64,000 nt of DNA from Monocercomonoides exilis (lineage: Eukaryota > Preaxostyla > Oxymonadida > Polymastigidae). Made by a program: the position numbers and the translations under genes. Under the pieces are notes generated by a model, which was not told the DNA's origin, searched no databases, and worked only from the letters and a program-made list of their open reading frames with translations. Positions 1-11,168 of the stretch are shown here, one piece after another. Numbering within the stretch: position 1 is the first letter of the stretch; every line of letters begins with the position of its first letter. Where the stretch lies: positions 205,242 to 269,241 of the forward strand of contig LSRY02000067.1 in assembly GCA_001643675.2 (NCBI GenBank). The letters are read 5' to 3'.

Positions 1-753
1 ATCTAGAGTGGAAAACAATGATATTCTAATATGCAAACTTTCAACTTTGTTGTCGCGAAAAATGATTAATTAACTTTATTTAGCGATAGCGAAATAACCA
101 CATTACATGTTTTCGTTCTTTTCTATGTTCAGAATTGAGGCATTTCATTTTTGAAAGAAGAAAATTCAGAATATCATGACAAATAAAGGATCACAATTAT
201 AAACATTAAGATAACAGAAAGAATGTGACTGAGTTTGAATCGAAAAACACAAAGAATACAAAGTTATGAATTCAGAATCAAAGAATAATAATAATAATTA
301 AATATATTTTGGTGATTGATAATCTTGAGGAGGAATGATTGTTTTTGAAAGAAAGCACAAAACACAAAATTCTCTTGTTATATCCAAAACACCAGAAAAG
401 TTTTTTGTTCATGATTTGAAAAATGAAGTTGATAAGCTTGCTGAGATAAAATGAATGAACTTCACCATTTCAGGTTACAATTCAAATGATTTGTATACAT
501 GATGGAGAACTCAAAGGAGATTTTTATATTTTTTTCACTTCCACTTCTTAAAGTGCTTCGTCAATTGTCGTTATCGAAAAAAAAGTGTTTTTCACTTCTT
601 GGCAATCTTCAAAAAAATATTTAATCTTTTTCTAATTGTCACTAAAAGAAACTTCTTATTTGAAAATTTAACAAATCAAGGGACGTCATTCACAATCACA
701 CATTATTTATCAAAAAAATATTCGTTTTTTCTTTCTTTTTTTATTCATGTGCA
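1..753. other. AT-rich intergenic sequence
   Basis: No open frame with recognisable protein character on either strand; short frames here are lysine/phenylalanine-rich noise of AT-rich DNA. Confidence 0.6.
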
Positions 754-1726
754 GGGTCAGCTTTTTATTCGTACCCAGTTTTTTATAAGAACCAAATTTT
801 TTTTCTCATATTGATTCATATGAGAGTTTTCATTCGATAAAAATAATTTAAAACAAATAATATATTATTATAAGGTTGTATGCTTAATATTTTTGCAAAT
901 TATTTCTTCAAAAAAAGATCTGAATTTTTTAAGTTTGATTTTTTGATCAATGTTTTGTTCATGTTTCCACAAGTTTATGAAATCAAGCGTTTTCCTTGTT
1001 GGTATTGTTTTTAAACTTTTATTTTTTAACATTTTTGGTTATTTAATAACTTCAGAAACTCTTTTCTTTCACTTGTTTTCACACATCACCTTTTTTTAAT
1101 TAAACTCAAATTTCAGCAAGTGAAATAGGAATTTAAAAATTTTCTTGCATTCAAATAATGTCAGTTTATGAACAATATCATGTTTATAAGAATTCTTTGT
1201 TAATTATTTGTGTATGAAAATTGAAAATTCATAAATACAACATCAAATATTTCATTTTCCGAGTAAAATGTATATTGTTGTGATAAAGTTCCTTATCAAG
1301 AATTTTTAATTCTAAATTGTTTATTTGGCACATATAAAATATTCAAAAAAGAACGACATGTTCCCTTTTTGTTTCTGCTTTGTGCAAAAAAGGAAAGGGG
1401 TGGAAACCTATAAAAAAATAGTTTTTCAAGTTTCAAAATAACCAAAAATGTTAAAAAATAAAAGTTTAAAAACAATACCAACAAGGAAAACGCTTGATTT
1501 CATAAACTTGTGGAAACATGAACAAAACATTGATCAAAAAATCAAACTTAAAAAATTCAGATCTTTTTTTGAAGAAATAATTTGCAAAAATATTAAGCAT
1601 ACAACCTTATAATAATATATTATTTGTTTTAAATTATTTTTATCGAATGAAAACTCTCATATGAATCAATATGAGAAAAAAAATTTGGTTCTTATAAAAA
1701 ACTGGGTACGAATAAAAAGCTGACCC
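754..1726. repeat. Large inverted repeat, 291-bp arms around a 391-bp spacer
   Basis: The arm at 754-1044 reads as the reverse complement of 1436-1726 with no mismatch that I could see. The outer ends are GGGTCAGCTTTTT and its complement. The spacer 1045-1435 is AT-rich and has no credible gene. The shape fits a fold-back or TIR-type non-autonomous transposon. I could not find a convincing target-site duplication next to the ends, so the element borders are those of the repeat itself. Confidence 0.8.
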
Positions 1727-2542
1727 AATAAATAACAAATAATAAAATTTTTTTTATGCAGTCTGTCAAAAAAATTATTGATCTGAAAAAAAAAAAGAAA
1801 GAAAGAAAAAGAAAAATAGTGGATTATCCCTCAAAATTAAAAAAAAAGATATTCCCCACATTGCTTGTGGTAACTTTTTCTTATCATTGGTTGGTGAATT
1901 TTTCATGAATAAATGAACTCTTGAGCAAAAAAGTCTAGAAGATGTGTTGTTTTTGCTATTTAAACATCGTCTTATTGTTTGTTAACATTTTGACAATGAA
2001 ATTTTCAGCAAATATTTATTTTTTCAAAAGAAGAGTGTTTATTTGTTTTCATCTTTTTGTTCAACAAACAAGTGGAAGAATTTGACAAGTGCTTTTATTT
2101 CACTTCACTCGCTGCAAAGTTTTTGTTTGTTTTTAAATATTGTTATCATTATTTTTTTGATTTACGTTGCAACGACTTATTTCTTTTCAATAAAGCATGT
2201 TTGAAGAATAGTTGTTGACGTTTTGTTTGTCATTGCTTTTTAAAAAGCTATTGCACTCATTTCAATGATCGCCTCATTCAATAGAATTTGTTAAACTATT
2301 GGATAATGTGATTTTATTTTTTTCTAATAAAAAACAAAAAGATATTCTGTTTAAACTTGTTTTTGTTTTGTAAATAGAAGTGCATAAAATATGATGAACG
2401 AACAAATAAATGAATAAGTTACACAAATGTTTTTTCAACTTTGTTTTTGTTCAAAAAAATCAATGAAATTAGAAAGCGAATGTTGTGTTCGAAACAAAAA
2501 CAAACATATGAAATGGGGGAAAAATTAAAGTGAAAACTCGCT
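1727..2542. other. AT-rich intergenic sequence
   Basis: Nothing recognisable. Homopolymer-rich, with no open frame that has protein character. It lies just downstream of the minus-strand mariner-like gene. Confidence 0.5.
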
Positions 2543-3526
2543 TCACAGATCCTTCAGGGATATGACCTGTGGCCATATATTAGTTTCGATATCCATGATG
2601 GTTTTCCTGACTTCTTTAGCAGAAATTTCTTCAAAGGTTTTAGCCATTTCGGTGAAAAAGTGCGACTCCTCTTCCCACTTTAACGTATTTGATTCCACTC
2701 TTGCCTTCCAAATGCCAAATATGGATTCGATTGGGTTGAAAATTAAAGAATATGCAGCGTTAAATAGCATGACATGTCCGGCTTCTGAAATAAGACTGTC
2801 CTTGTTGATATGATGGATTGTTGCATTATCCATTACGATCACAGACGATTTGTAATTTTTTATGGATAATAGAAAACGCTTAATATAGGCTTCAAACACT
2901 TCATGGTTGACTGTTCATCTTTTCACTTCTGTGTAGCCCATTCCTGACATGGATATTGATGTGATAGCTGTAATAGATAGAAATAGTGGAGGTGGAGGAA
3001 CCAATACTTTTTCTCCTCTTTCTGCCCAACCGTATTTCCTTATGCAATTGACGTTCCATGACGTCTCATCGATGTAGAAAATTAACGCTCCATCTTTCTC
3101 GTCTTGAAATAATTTTTCAATGAAATAAATTCTTTGTTTCTAATTTTCATCGGTGTTTGCGTATGATGGCCTGATAGTAATTCTCTTGAAAGAAAATATG
3201 GGGAATAAATCGAAATCATTGTTTTTTTCATGAAGCAAATTGTGCACAGTAGATTTTGAAATATGCAAACCAGTTGAAGAAAGCTCCTGCGATATCGTTC
3301 GAAGGGTGGTTAATGGATTTTGCTTCATTTTTTGTCTTATGAGATTCTTGTATCGATCATTGTTAACTATTTTTTTTCTTCCTTTTTGCTTTTCATTGTG
3401 AATAATATCTATACCAATCTGCAGTTTTTGTGAAAATAATCTGACGACGATGTTCGAAAGAGAACATTCATTCGCATTTAAGTTTTTCAGACTTGATTCT
3501 TCCAAAAATTCTGAATAAATCTGCAA
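2543..3526 (-). pseudogene. Tc1/mariner (IS630)-type transposase, broken
   Basis: DDE transposase of the Tc1/mariner/IS630 superfamily, which cuts and pastes its element at TA sites. Reading leftward, one frame shows an N-terminal helix-turn-helix (motif ISKSTVHNLL near residue 90) and then three catalytic blocks: FYIDETSWN (first Asp), VIVMDNATIHH (second Asp) and FNPIESIFGIWK (Glu, 33 residues after the second Asp). The whole catalytic core stays in one frame but is cut by an in-frame TAG (about 3140) and an in-frame TGA (about 2916). A Lys-rich stretch continues upstream of 3526, also with stops, so the true start is unclear. No matching terminal inverted repeats were found around it. A dead copy is the simplest reading; assignment to superfamily is firm, to family not. 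Confidence 0.85.
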
Positions 3527-4306
3527 GTTTTTTCATTTTTTTGAAGTTGAAGGAGTTGAAAGATTTTTTTCTTTTTCTTTCAACAGCAGTTTGCTTCTAT
3601 TCGAATCGTATTAATTTTTTCTTCTTTTTCTTTCAAAGCTGATCTGATCCTGATATTTTCATGAATCGTCATAGGTGTATTTAAAGCATATTTCCAATCC
3701 TTTATTATTCTTTTAAACAATATGATAAATATAAAGTGTATTTAATAATAAAACATTTGAATGGACTAGAATTTTGAAATTCTTTTTGATCCTTGAGAAA
3801 AAACGATTTTTTTAAATCACCTGTAAATCTGAGTATTTTTCTAAAAAATAAATAAAACAAGATGATTTGAAAACAAAAACCAGATGCGAGGTCGTTAATT
3901 ATAATATACTCTAATTATATTAATGATTTTTCGATAAATACACATTTTGAAAAATATATTTAATAAACAATAGATATTTTTCGAAAAGAACAACCATTTG
4001 AGTGCAACAAATGTTATTTCAAATAAGAACGAGTTGTAGCCCGAAAGTCATATGTTTTTCGAAAAAAACCCATTTTTTCACACTATACCAATATGTATTT
4101 ATAGAAGACATCACCATACGAAAAAAGGGCTTTTCTTTTGTCAATTTGTTCTGATATTGATTTAATATCTGGAAATGAGTTTGCTTCCTCGGATTGATCC
4201 ATATATTTGGTCTGTTGCATTCTTTGTTCGTTATCTTTGTGGTAATTTATAAATAATTTGTTTTTTGTTTTCAATCAAATGATATTTCTCTGAACTAAGT
4301 TCGCAT
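3527..4306. other. AT-rich intergenic sequence
   Basis: The first 120 bases hold Lys-rich remains of the mariner-type frame. The rest shows no gene. A Lys/Gln-rich minus-strand frame at 4083-4274 has no support beyond being open. Confidence 0.4.
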
Positions 4307-4500
4307 ATGAACTCCGTTCAAAGCAATATTCAATCTTCATCTCAGTTTGAAAAAAACTTCTCTTCTCAAGCTCTCTCGTACCAGCCTTCAGCTTTCGTGT
4401 CTGCTTCTCAGCATTCAAATGTGTTTGGTCCAATTGAAGTTCAGGAACATCCCTCAATACTATCTAATTCACCAGCAAAAAATAAAATGGAAAGGTTCAA
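4307..4500 (+). CDS. Possible Gln/Ser-rich exon, unknown
   Basis: An ATG frame of about 64 codons is rich in Gln, Ser, Phe and Pro and noticeably less AT-rich than its surroundings. It ends at GTTTGAATAT, which resembles the GTTTG donor sites of other introns in this window. It could be a 5' exon of the transposase gene that begins near 4851, but the intervening 350 bases give no clear acceptor. No function is recognised. Confidence 0.3.
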
Positions 4501-4850
4501 GTTTGAATATTGTAAAGAAATTTTTTTTATAACAAATTTTTATTCCATTTTTTTAATAACAATCTTTATATTTTTATATTTTTTTATATTTTTTTAATTT
4601 TATATTTTTTTAATTTTTTTAATTTTTTTGATTTTTTTATTGATCTGATATTTACAAAAAAGAAACAAACAACATGTTTGATTTGGCTCTTCGAAAAGCT
4701 GATTCATATAAAGATAGCATTGAAAAGAAAATTTAGAAAACAGTAACTTGGGGATTATCATATCACGAGCCTTGAAAAAAGCTATTTGATTTCTAACACA
4801 AACAAATATCATTTGATAGATATAAAGGAACCTTTAAACCAATAATTAAC

Positions 4851-5855
4851 ATGATTTGCGAACTTGAAAACGAAATTAGCCAGACTCCGAAAAAAGGACC
4901 AAAAGGGTCATTATCGCTTATTGACAAAATGCTTTATCACTTCGAATGGCTGTCTTCTGGAACTACACAAACAAGAATTGGGATTTGGTTTTTCAAAGCA
5001 GTCACTATATTTCTGATGCAATAATTCAAATACGTCCACTCCTGTTAATAGTTTTGAGAAAAATGAACATGGAGAAAAAAGAGACCTAAATATTCTGATA
5101 CAGACGAATTTTTTGGAACGGTTGCATTCCTAGTGGACGCAACGTCTATTAGAACAGCCAAGCCAGCTAGCAGTTTTGAAAATCAGAAGTTGCTCTGGGA
5201 TGGGACTCTTAAAGGTTATGGATTGAAAATCCATGTTTCAGTTGCTTCCAGCAATCCTTTTGAAGCATTATTTGCTTCAGAAGTTGCAGAAGGTCATATC
5301 CATAATTTCTCATTGTTCAAACGTGACTTACAGCCGTTGAAAGAATATCTACAAATATCAGAATATGAAAGAGAAAAATATGGGTTGGATGAAGGAATTA
5401 AACATTGGAAAGTCATGGCAGACAGAGGATATCAAGGTGCTGTTGAAGGAATAGGAGTCATAACACCAATCAAAAATGCAAAAACGATTGAAGAAATAAC
5501 ATTTAATGAAAGATAAGCAAAGAAACGGATTCCTGTTGAATGGTTTTCCGGAAGAATGAAAAGGCAGTGGAAGCAATGTGCAAACAGGTGCAGAAATGGC
5601 TTGGATGATGCAAAGATAAATATCGAAATTGCAGTTTGGCTAACAAATCTGAATATTCAAGCATATGATTTATGTGAAGATGATGGATTATTTGAGAAGC
5701 AATGTATTTCTTTTAATCAATTCGAGATTGAAAAGCAAAAAGAAAAAAAGTCAGAATCGAATGCTTATTTCAGAGAAAAAATTAAAAGAATAAGAAGTGC
5801 CTCGCTAATAGAGAACATGCGCAACGAACATTCGAAACCGAAAAATTTCAACTGA
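4851..5855 (+). pseudogene. DDE_Tnp_4-type (Harbinger/IS5-like) transposase, broken
   Basis: Catalytic domain of a DDE superfamily endonuclease (DDE_Tnp_4 type, as in Harbinger-like and THAP-type elements). The N-terminal part from ATG 4851 (motif LIDKMLYHFEWLSSGTTQT) looks like the helix-turn-helix region of such proteins. It changes frame after about 5010. The frame from about 5090 to 5855 carries FLVDATSIR (first Asp), MADRGYQG (second Asp) and VEWFSGRMKRQW (Glu). An in-frame TAA at 5514-5516 lies between the second Asp and the Glu. At least one frameshift and one stop make it non-functional as read. Terminal inverted repeats were not found. Superfamily assignment rests on the spacing and sequence of the three acidic motifs. 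Confidence 0.8.
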
Positions 5856-6487
5856 TGAAATCACCACCAATGAAAAAAGCAATGAAGAAAACTAATTTTT
5901 CTTTCACCATTTTTATTTTTTGTTTGCTCGGTTTTTCCTGATTATTGTTGCTTATTCAGTTTTTTTTGCCGCCTTGATTTGACTTTGATTTTTTTTTCAA
6001 ATTATGAATATCAATAAATAATTATAAAAATCCTTCTTTTTCTAATTTCAACAATCAACGATGGAATTTTTCATAAATATTATTTTATTCAGAAAAATAA
6101 ATTGATCCCATCGTTTTGTTTTATGTTCCGTTCACTGAGAGAAGCATATTCTTTCGTGAATGAAATAATTTTTTTCCGAAATAATACTAGAATAAATCGA
6201 AAATACTAAGTTATTGCGAAAAGATAGTTTCATGCAGAGAATAACTGTTTCATATTGACATGAAAAAAACGATTCCGATAAAGAATAATTCATTCCCAAA
6301 ATTTCATTGGCTTCTCGAAAAGTGTGCTTCTTTCCGTAAAATATCTAATAATATTAAAGTGCGCAGCACATTAATTTTTAAGAAAAACCGCAATCCACAA
6401 CACCTCTTTATTTATGGAGTGTTTATAATTGGGCAACCACTTGTATTCTTCCGAAACTGCAATATCAAATGAATTCAAAGATGAAGT
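5856..6487. other. AT-rich intergenic sequence
   Basis: No supported gene. A short plus-strand frame at 6260-6472 has no recognisable content. Confidence 0.5.
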
Positions 6488-8035
6488 TTATCTATTCTCT
6501 TTTCCCTGCTCTGATTGTTCTCCTTCAGTAACCTCTTCCCCTTCTGGTTCCTCCACTCTTGAGGGGAAGAGCGTATCTTGATTGACTGTCTTGCCTGAAG
6601 AATGTGTTTGAATGGCCACTATTGCATCTATTGGAGAAGCCGAGGCTTCAGCTGAAATATCTGAAGACTGTTCAAATTGCCTTCCAAAAGTGATGGAAGT
6701 CGTTTGTTGTGTTGTTCCGATTGAAATATTTTCTGATTGAAGTCGTTGGACCTTCTCCTTCCTAAAGCCCTCGTCTGAAAGTTGAAATCCAGAGCTCTGA
6801 GGGAGAAGCATATGAGCCATTTGACTTGCTAGGTTAGTCTTGAAGAAGGATCTTAACGGTGTGTGTGCTGTTGTGGACAATCGCGCAAATCTTGCAGCGC
6901 AGGCCTCAGGAATTCCTTCTGTTGACACTTTCGAAATAGTTGCATGTTTAATGGTGTATGGGCGAAATTCTTCTGGAACTCCTGCCCTCCCCAAACCAAC
7001 ATTTGCCAGTTTGCGAATCCCACTGGGAGCCAAAGGAGTGTGAGTTGTCTAGTTGAGCAGAAATGTGTCTCTTTTTTCGTAAGTTGTTCTGACCCGATCC
7101 CACAGACAACGAATCGCTCTGGCAGGACAAATGCGGCTGTATTCTTCCTGTAAGAAATGAACTGTGATGAATTCTCTTGAGCGGGATGTCTTCAGTCTCG
7201 TTGAAAGATGGATTGCTTCTGTTTCCCAAATAGATACAGACATGGATATTCGCGCGAGCTCACAGAATCGACATGCTGAAAACAACATAATTACCTGCAT
7301 TCATTTAACAGTGAGATCCCAAAACGGGAGTTGTTCATTATTCAATTCTCTGGAGGAAAAACCTGCGATAATGTCTGGACTCCACATGCTAGTGTACGGT
7401 TTCCTATGGGATTGAGAGAACGAAAAGGATCTGAATATTGTGTGGATAAGCGTGATATCGCCTATCTCCCTGCCATATACTGTGCGAGAGAATAAAGAGA
7501 TCGCTGACCGCATTGCGCATAAGAAAGAATATGGAGTTTCGCTATCCTTCAAGGATAGAAAACAGACTGCGCATTTCTTTATCCACTCATCGAAACATCC
7601 TGGTATTTCACCCAATTGATTAGACTTCCACTCGATGTGGAAATGAGCAAAACAGTTAGTGTATTGATTCCACGTGACTTTGGATATGCTCCTCTCCGTA
7701 ATCTTTCTGATCTTGTCAGGGACCCCGCAGGCTCGAAGTCCTTTGCTCCACCATCTCTCACCGACTCGAGCTACCATCCTATCCTTGCAGCCATATACGC
7801 CCCTGGAGGAAGTGCGGCTCCCAACTTCAACATTCCCGGTCCCGGGGAAAGGACGTCTCGAGAGCATTTCCAGATGAAGGAACGAGTCATCAGTCTCGAT
7901 AGAAGGTTGCTCCAAATCTGATTCTTCCAAGCAGGAAATAAAAAGATCGCTTTCGCTTTTTCCGATTCTCCTTTCCGAAGACATGGAAGGATCAGTGGAA
8001 TCGGGGGATGAATGAGAAGAATTCCTTTTCCCCAA
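6488..8035 (-). pseudogene. DIRS-type tyrosine recombinase, broken
   Basis: Tyrosine recombinase of the kind used by DIRS-like retrotransposons to integrate circular cDNA. Reading leftward in one constant frame: a Ser/Glu-rich N-terminus, a core-binding-like helical region (about 7380-7700), the box I arginine in FSACRFCEL, and a box II-like stretch (PYTIKHATISK). The frame is interrupted by TGA at 7301-7303 and TAG at 7049-7051. It aligns by eye along its length with the recombinase at 25832-27526 (CRFCEL/CRFTEL; YTIKHAT/YSIKAAT; SFFKTNLAS/YVKANLAS) but is clearly a different lineage. The expected tyrosine next to NLAS is Phe here. No RT/RNase H accompanies it, so this is a solo remnant. The upstream end abuts a MITE at 8038. 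Confidence 0.85.
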
Positions 8036-8037
8036 TA

Positions 8038-8278
8038 TGTCTAAATTTTTTTGAAAAGTTCCATTTGTTTAATTTTCAAAAAAATAAGAAATTCGAATTT
8101 CGATCAAATTTCTGTTTTAACTCACCAAATTATGCTGTTATAAGAACTAAATATTGACAATTTTATAATTTCAATTTTTGAGAAGTTTCGTGAGTGGGAA
8201 CAAAAATTTAACAAAAATATGAAATTTTTATTTTATTTGAAAATTTAACAAAAGGAACTTTTCAAAAAAATTTAGACA
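8038..8278. mobile_element. MITE, family 2 (241 bp)
   Basis: Inverted ends TGTCTAAATTTTTTTGAAAA at 8038 and its complement ending at 8278, followed inward by matching AGTTCC and TTTAATTTTCAAA blocks. Flanked on both sides by AATA. No coding capacity. Similar inner sequences occur at 10350-10588 and 13384-13625. Confidence 0.75.
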
Positions 8279-8699
8279 AATAGGTCCTTTTTTTTGAAAT
8301 ACGAATGAGGTCACAAAACATTTTGTAATTATTGCAATGATGTTTGTTTATAGATATGAAAATCTAATTTATTTTGAAATCTGATAAAATTTAATAATGT
8401 TATAAGTGAAACGATTTTTTCATGCTTTGTGCAAAAAAAGCTTGAAAGTCCGTATTTTCCCCAAATTATTCGAACATTTATTGCAATCAGAAAGTCAAAT
8501 TGCACTTTTCAATGAAACGCTTTTTGGATAATATGAAAATATGTTTTGATTTTTTTTTCTACTGTGGGATTTCACTGTCAGACATAAAGAACTAAAAAAA
8601 AAAAAAAAAAATAAAAATTATTTAATATTTCGGAATGCTAACTGTTTGAAGCTTTTTAAAAAATAACGATTTAACAATTCAATTGAAAATTCAATTTCT

Positions 8700-9060
8700 G
8701 ATTAAAGAAATACACCAAAAATAATTCTATTTCGATAATTAATAATTCAATTTCGGAATTAATAATTCGATTTCGAAAAAAAATATTTCAAATTCGGAAT
8801 TAATAATTCGAATTCGAAAAAAATAATTCAAATTCGGAATTAATAATTCATTATCGAAATTAGAAAATTAAGTTTCGAAAATAAATAATTCAAATTCGGA
8901 ATTAATAATTCAATTTTGTAATTTATTAATTCGATTTCGAAAAAGAATATTTCAAATTCGGAATTAATAATTCGAATTCGAAAAAAAATAATTCGATTTC
9001 GGAAATAATAATTCAAAATCGAAAATTAATATTTCAATTTCGAAATTCATTTAAAACTGA
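8700..9060. repeat. Irregular AT-rich minisatellite
   Basis: Imperfect tandem array built from blocks such as AATTCGAATTCGAAAAAAAT and AATTCAAATTCGGAATTAAT, with units of roughly 35-50 bases and internal dyads around GAATTC/AAATTCGG. No coding frame. Confidence 0.75.
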
Positions 9061-10349
9061 AATTTTTAATTTTTCTCGAGAAGGGATTTCAGAAAAGTTC
9101 AAGTCATTTTTTAACCAATCAAATATTATTTCTCAAAGAAAACTGTTTTTTTTATTACAACAATCAATAAATCAATTTTTTGAATTTTTATTCTTCATTT
9201 TCGAAAATAATCACTGAAATGATAGAAATTTCAAAAAAATTCATTCTATTGAATAACCAATTAAAAACTGCAAATAATCAATCACAATTTATTGAATAAC
9301 AAAAAATAAGATTTTTTTTCACAATTATATTTTTTTTTTTTGTTTCTTTGGAGTTAAAATAGAAAAACATCTATTTTTTATATGAATATGAATTACTTTT
9401 CTTTTTGAATAAACTCCAATCATATTTTTTCAATAAAAAGGAATGAATATTTTTTTATTTGAGAACACATCATTTATCAAATATAGACAAACAAAGTGAA
9501 TTGAGGAAATAAAAATAAAGAGAATTTAAAACCCAAAACACAAGTTATTCATCACATAAATCAAAAAAATATTCATTTTCGATTTTGAATTATTTTTTTT
9601 CGAATTTGAATTATTTTTGGTGTATATGATATGAATAATGTTTTCATTTTTGAAGACTTTTTCATAGTGTTAAAGAAAGAAACTATTTTTGTTCCAAATA
9701 ATGGTGATAATTTTTGAATCCATATATTTCATACAAAAATTTCGGTTTGAGAATTCACTTTGGATATCGAAAAATAAACATTGAAAAGTCAAACCTTCGT
9801 TATAAGACAGTTTTTTGATGAATATAATCTCAGACATCGTTATTTTAAACAATAATCAAAATTTTTTTATTCTTTTTAGAGAATAATTACTCTCCTAAAA
9901 AAATTGAACTTTTGAACAACAACACTCCGAAAATAGTTATGATTTCTTTTATAATATCCCATATTTCTCTTCATTTATATTTTTTTCAATTTATTTTTAT
10001 GCATGTTTTTTGAATATTTTTAAATGAGAATATATAAGGATTATTTCTTTAATAATCGAAATTTGATAATTTTTTGTTTTTCTCAGAAAAGGAAAGATGG
10101 TGAAGTGTCTTCAACACGTTTTAACATTTCATCAAGTGATTTAACATTTATATGTTTATCAATTAATTTTTTTATATTTTTTCAAAATTTCATAATTCAA
10201 ATAACAATTTGATCATTTAACAAAATCAAAAGTGTTTTATTTTCTCTCTATTTGTGATGTAAATTTTATAAGAAGAATGTTTGTTTTCTGAATAAATATC
10301 ATGAATTAACTTTTGATGTGTGAAAAACATGCTTGAGAAATTATTTGTT
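9061..10349. other. AT-rich intergenic sequence
   Basis: No gene. The stretch 9905-9963 (ACTCCGAAAATAG... ending CCCATAT) resembles the right end of a family-1 MITE, but its left end was not located. Confidence 0.4.
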
Positions 10350-10588
10350 CTGATTTTTTCAGGAAAGTTCCTTTAACATAGTTTTTGAATTTTCAGTAAA
10401 ATCATAAATTTTAACGAAATTCTTTTCCCACTCACAAAATTTCTCAAAAATGATAATTCGTTCTAGGTCACGAAATAATTTCCGTCAATGATATTTAATT
10501 TTGACAGAGGAATTATTCGTTTGATAAAATTTAGCGAGATTTTTTAATTCTTGAAAATTTAACTGGAGGAACTTTTCGCAAAAATCAG
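10350..10588. mobile_element. MITE, family 2 (about 240 bp)
   Basis: Imperfect inverted ends CTGATTTTTTCAGGAAAGTTCC and the complement of CTGATTTTTGCGAAAAGTTCC. Inner blocks (CACTCACAAAATTTCTCAAAA) match the complement of the copy at 8038-8278, so it lies in the opposite orientation. Confidence 0.55.
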
Positions 10589-10696
10589 GAAATAATGTTG
10601 TGAAAGATGTTTTTCTCAGTTTATCAAAAAAAGATTATTGTTGTAATATTTTTTGTAAGAAAAATATCAAATTCTCTTCTCAGATATCCGATATTA

Positions 10697-11145
10697 CAGA
10701 CAGAACCGGATATAATCACGTCGAATATAATCACATTCGTATATTGTCACATTTTTTGATGCACCGACATTTTTGTCCAATTTTTGATTCATTTTCCATC
10801 GCATATTGTCACAGGGCTGAAAATATATAATCACATTTTTAATTATAATGGGTTATTTTTTCAATGAAAAATCGATTTTTTGATCGAAAATATCAATTTT
10901 TCACTTTTTCAAAATTATGTTTTTTTAGTCTGAATAACAAAATGAAACATAAAAAATTGCTATTTCGATTGAAAAATATGTATTTGCGAAGAATTTTCAA
11001 AAATAAAAAAATTGACCATTAATAAATTAATTTATTTATTAATTTTTATTTTTTTCTGTGTTAAGCAGCGTCGTGTGTAATCACAATCGGATATAGTCAC
11101 AAAAAGTTGTGCAAAACTCGATGTGATTATATCCTGGTTAGACTG
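10697..11145. mobile_element. pogo/Tigger-like MITE (449 bp)
   Basis: Ends CAGACAGAACCGGATATAAT on the left and the complement of CAGTCTAACCAGGATATAAT on the right, each directly flanked by TA (10695-10696 and 11146-11147). CAG-initial TIRs at TA are typical of pogo/Tigger elements. The interior repeats ATAATCACA-type motifs in both orientations and codes for nothing. A pogo-type transposase gene lies at 15504-16717, but its own ends were not found, so a link is only possible. Confidence 0.7.
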
Positions 11146-11168
11146 TATTGCAGAAACACCAAAATTAT

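Noticed and set aside
754-1726. A target-site duplication for the 291-bp inverted repeat.
   Set aside because: Flanks (TTCATGTGCA and AATAAATAAC) share no convincing direct repeat.
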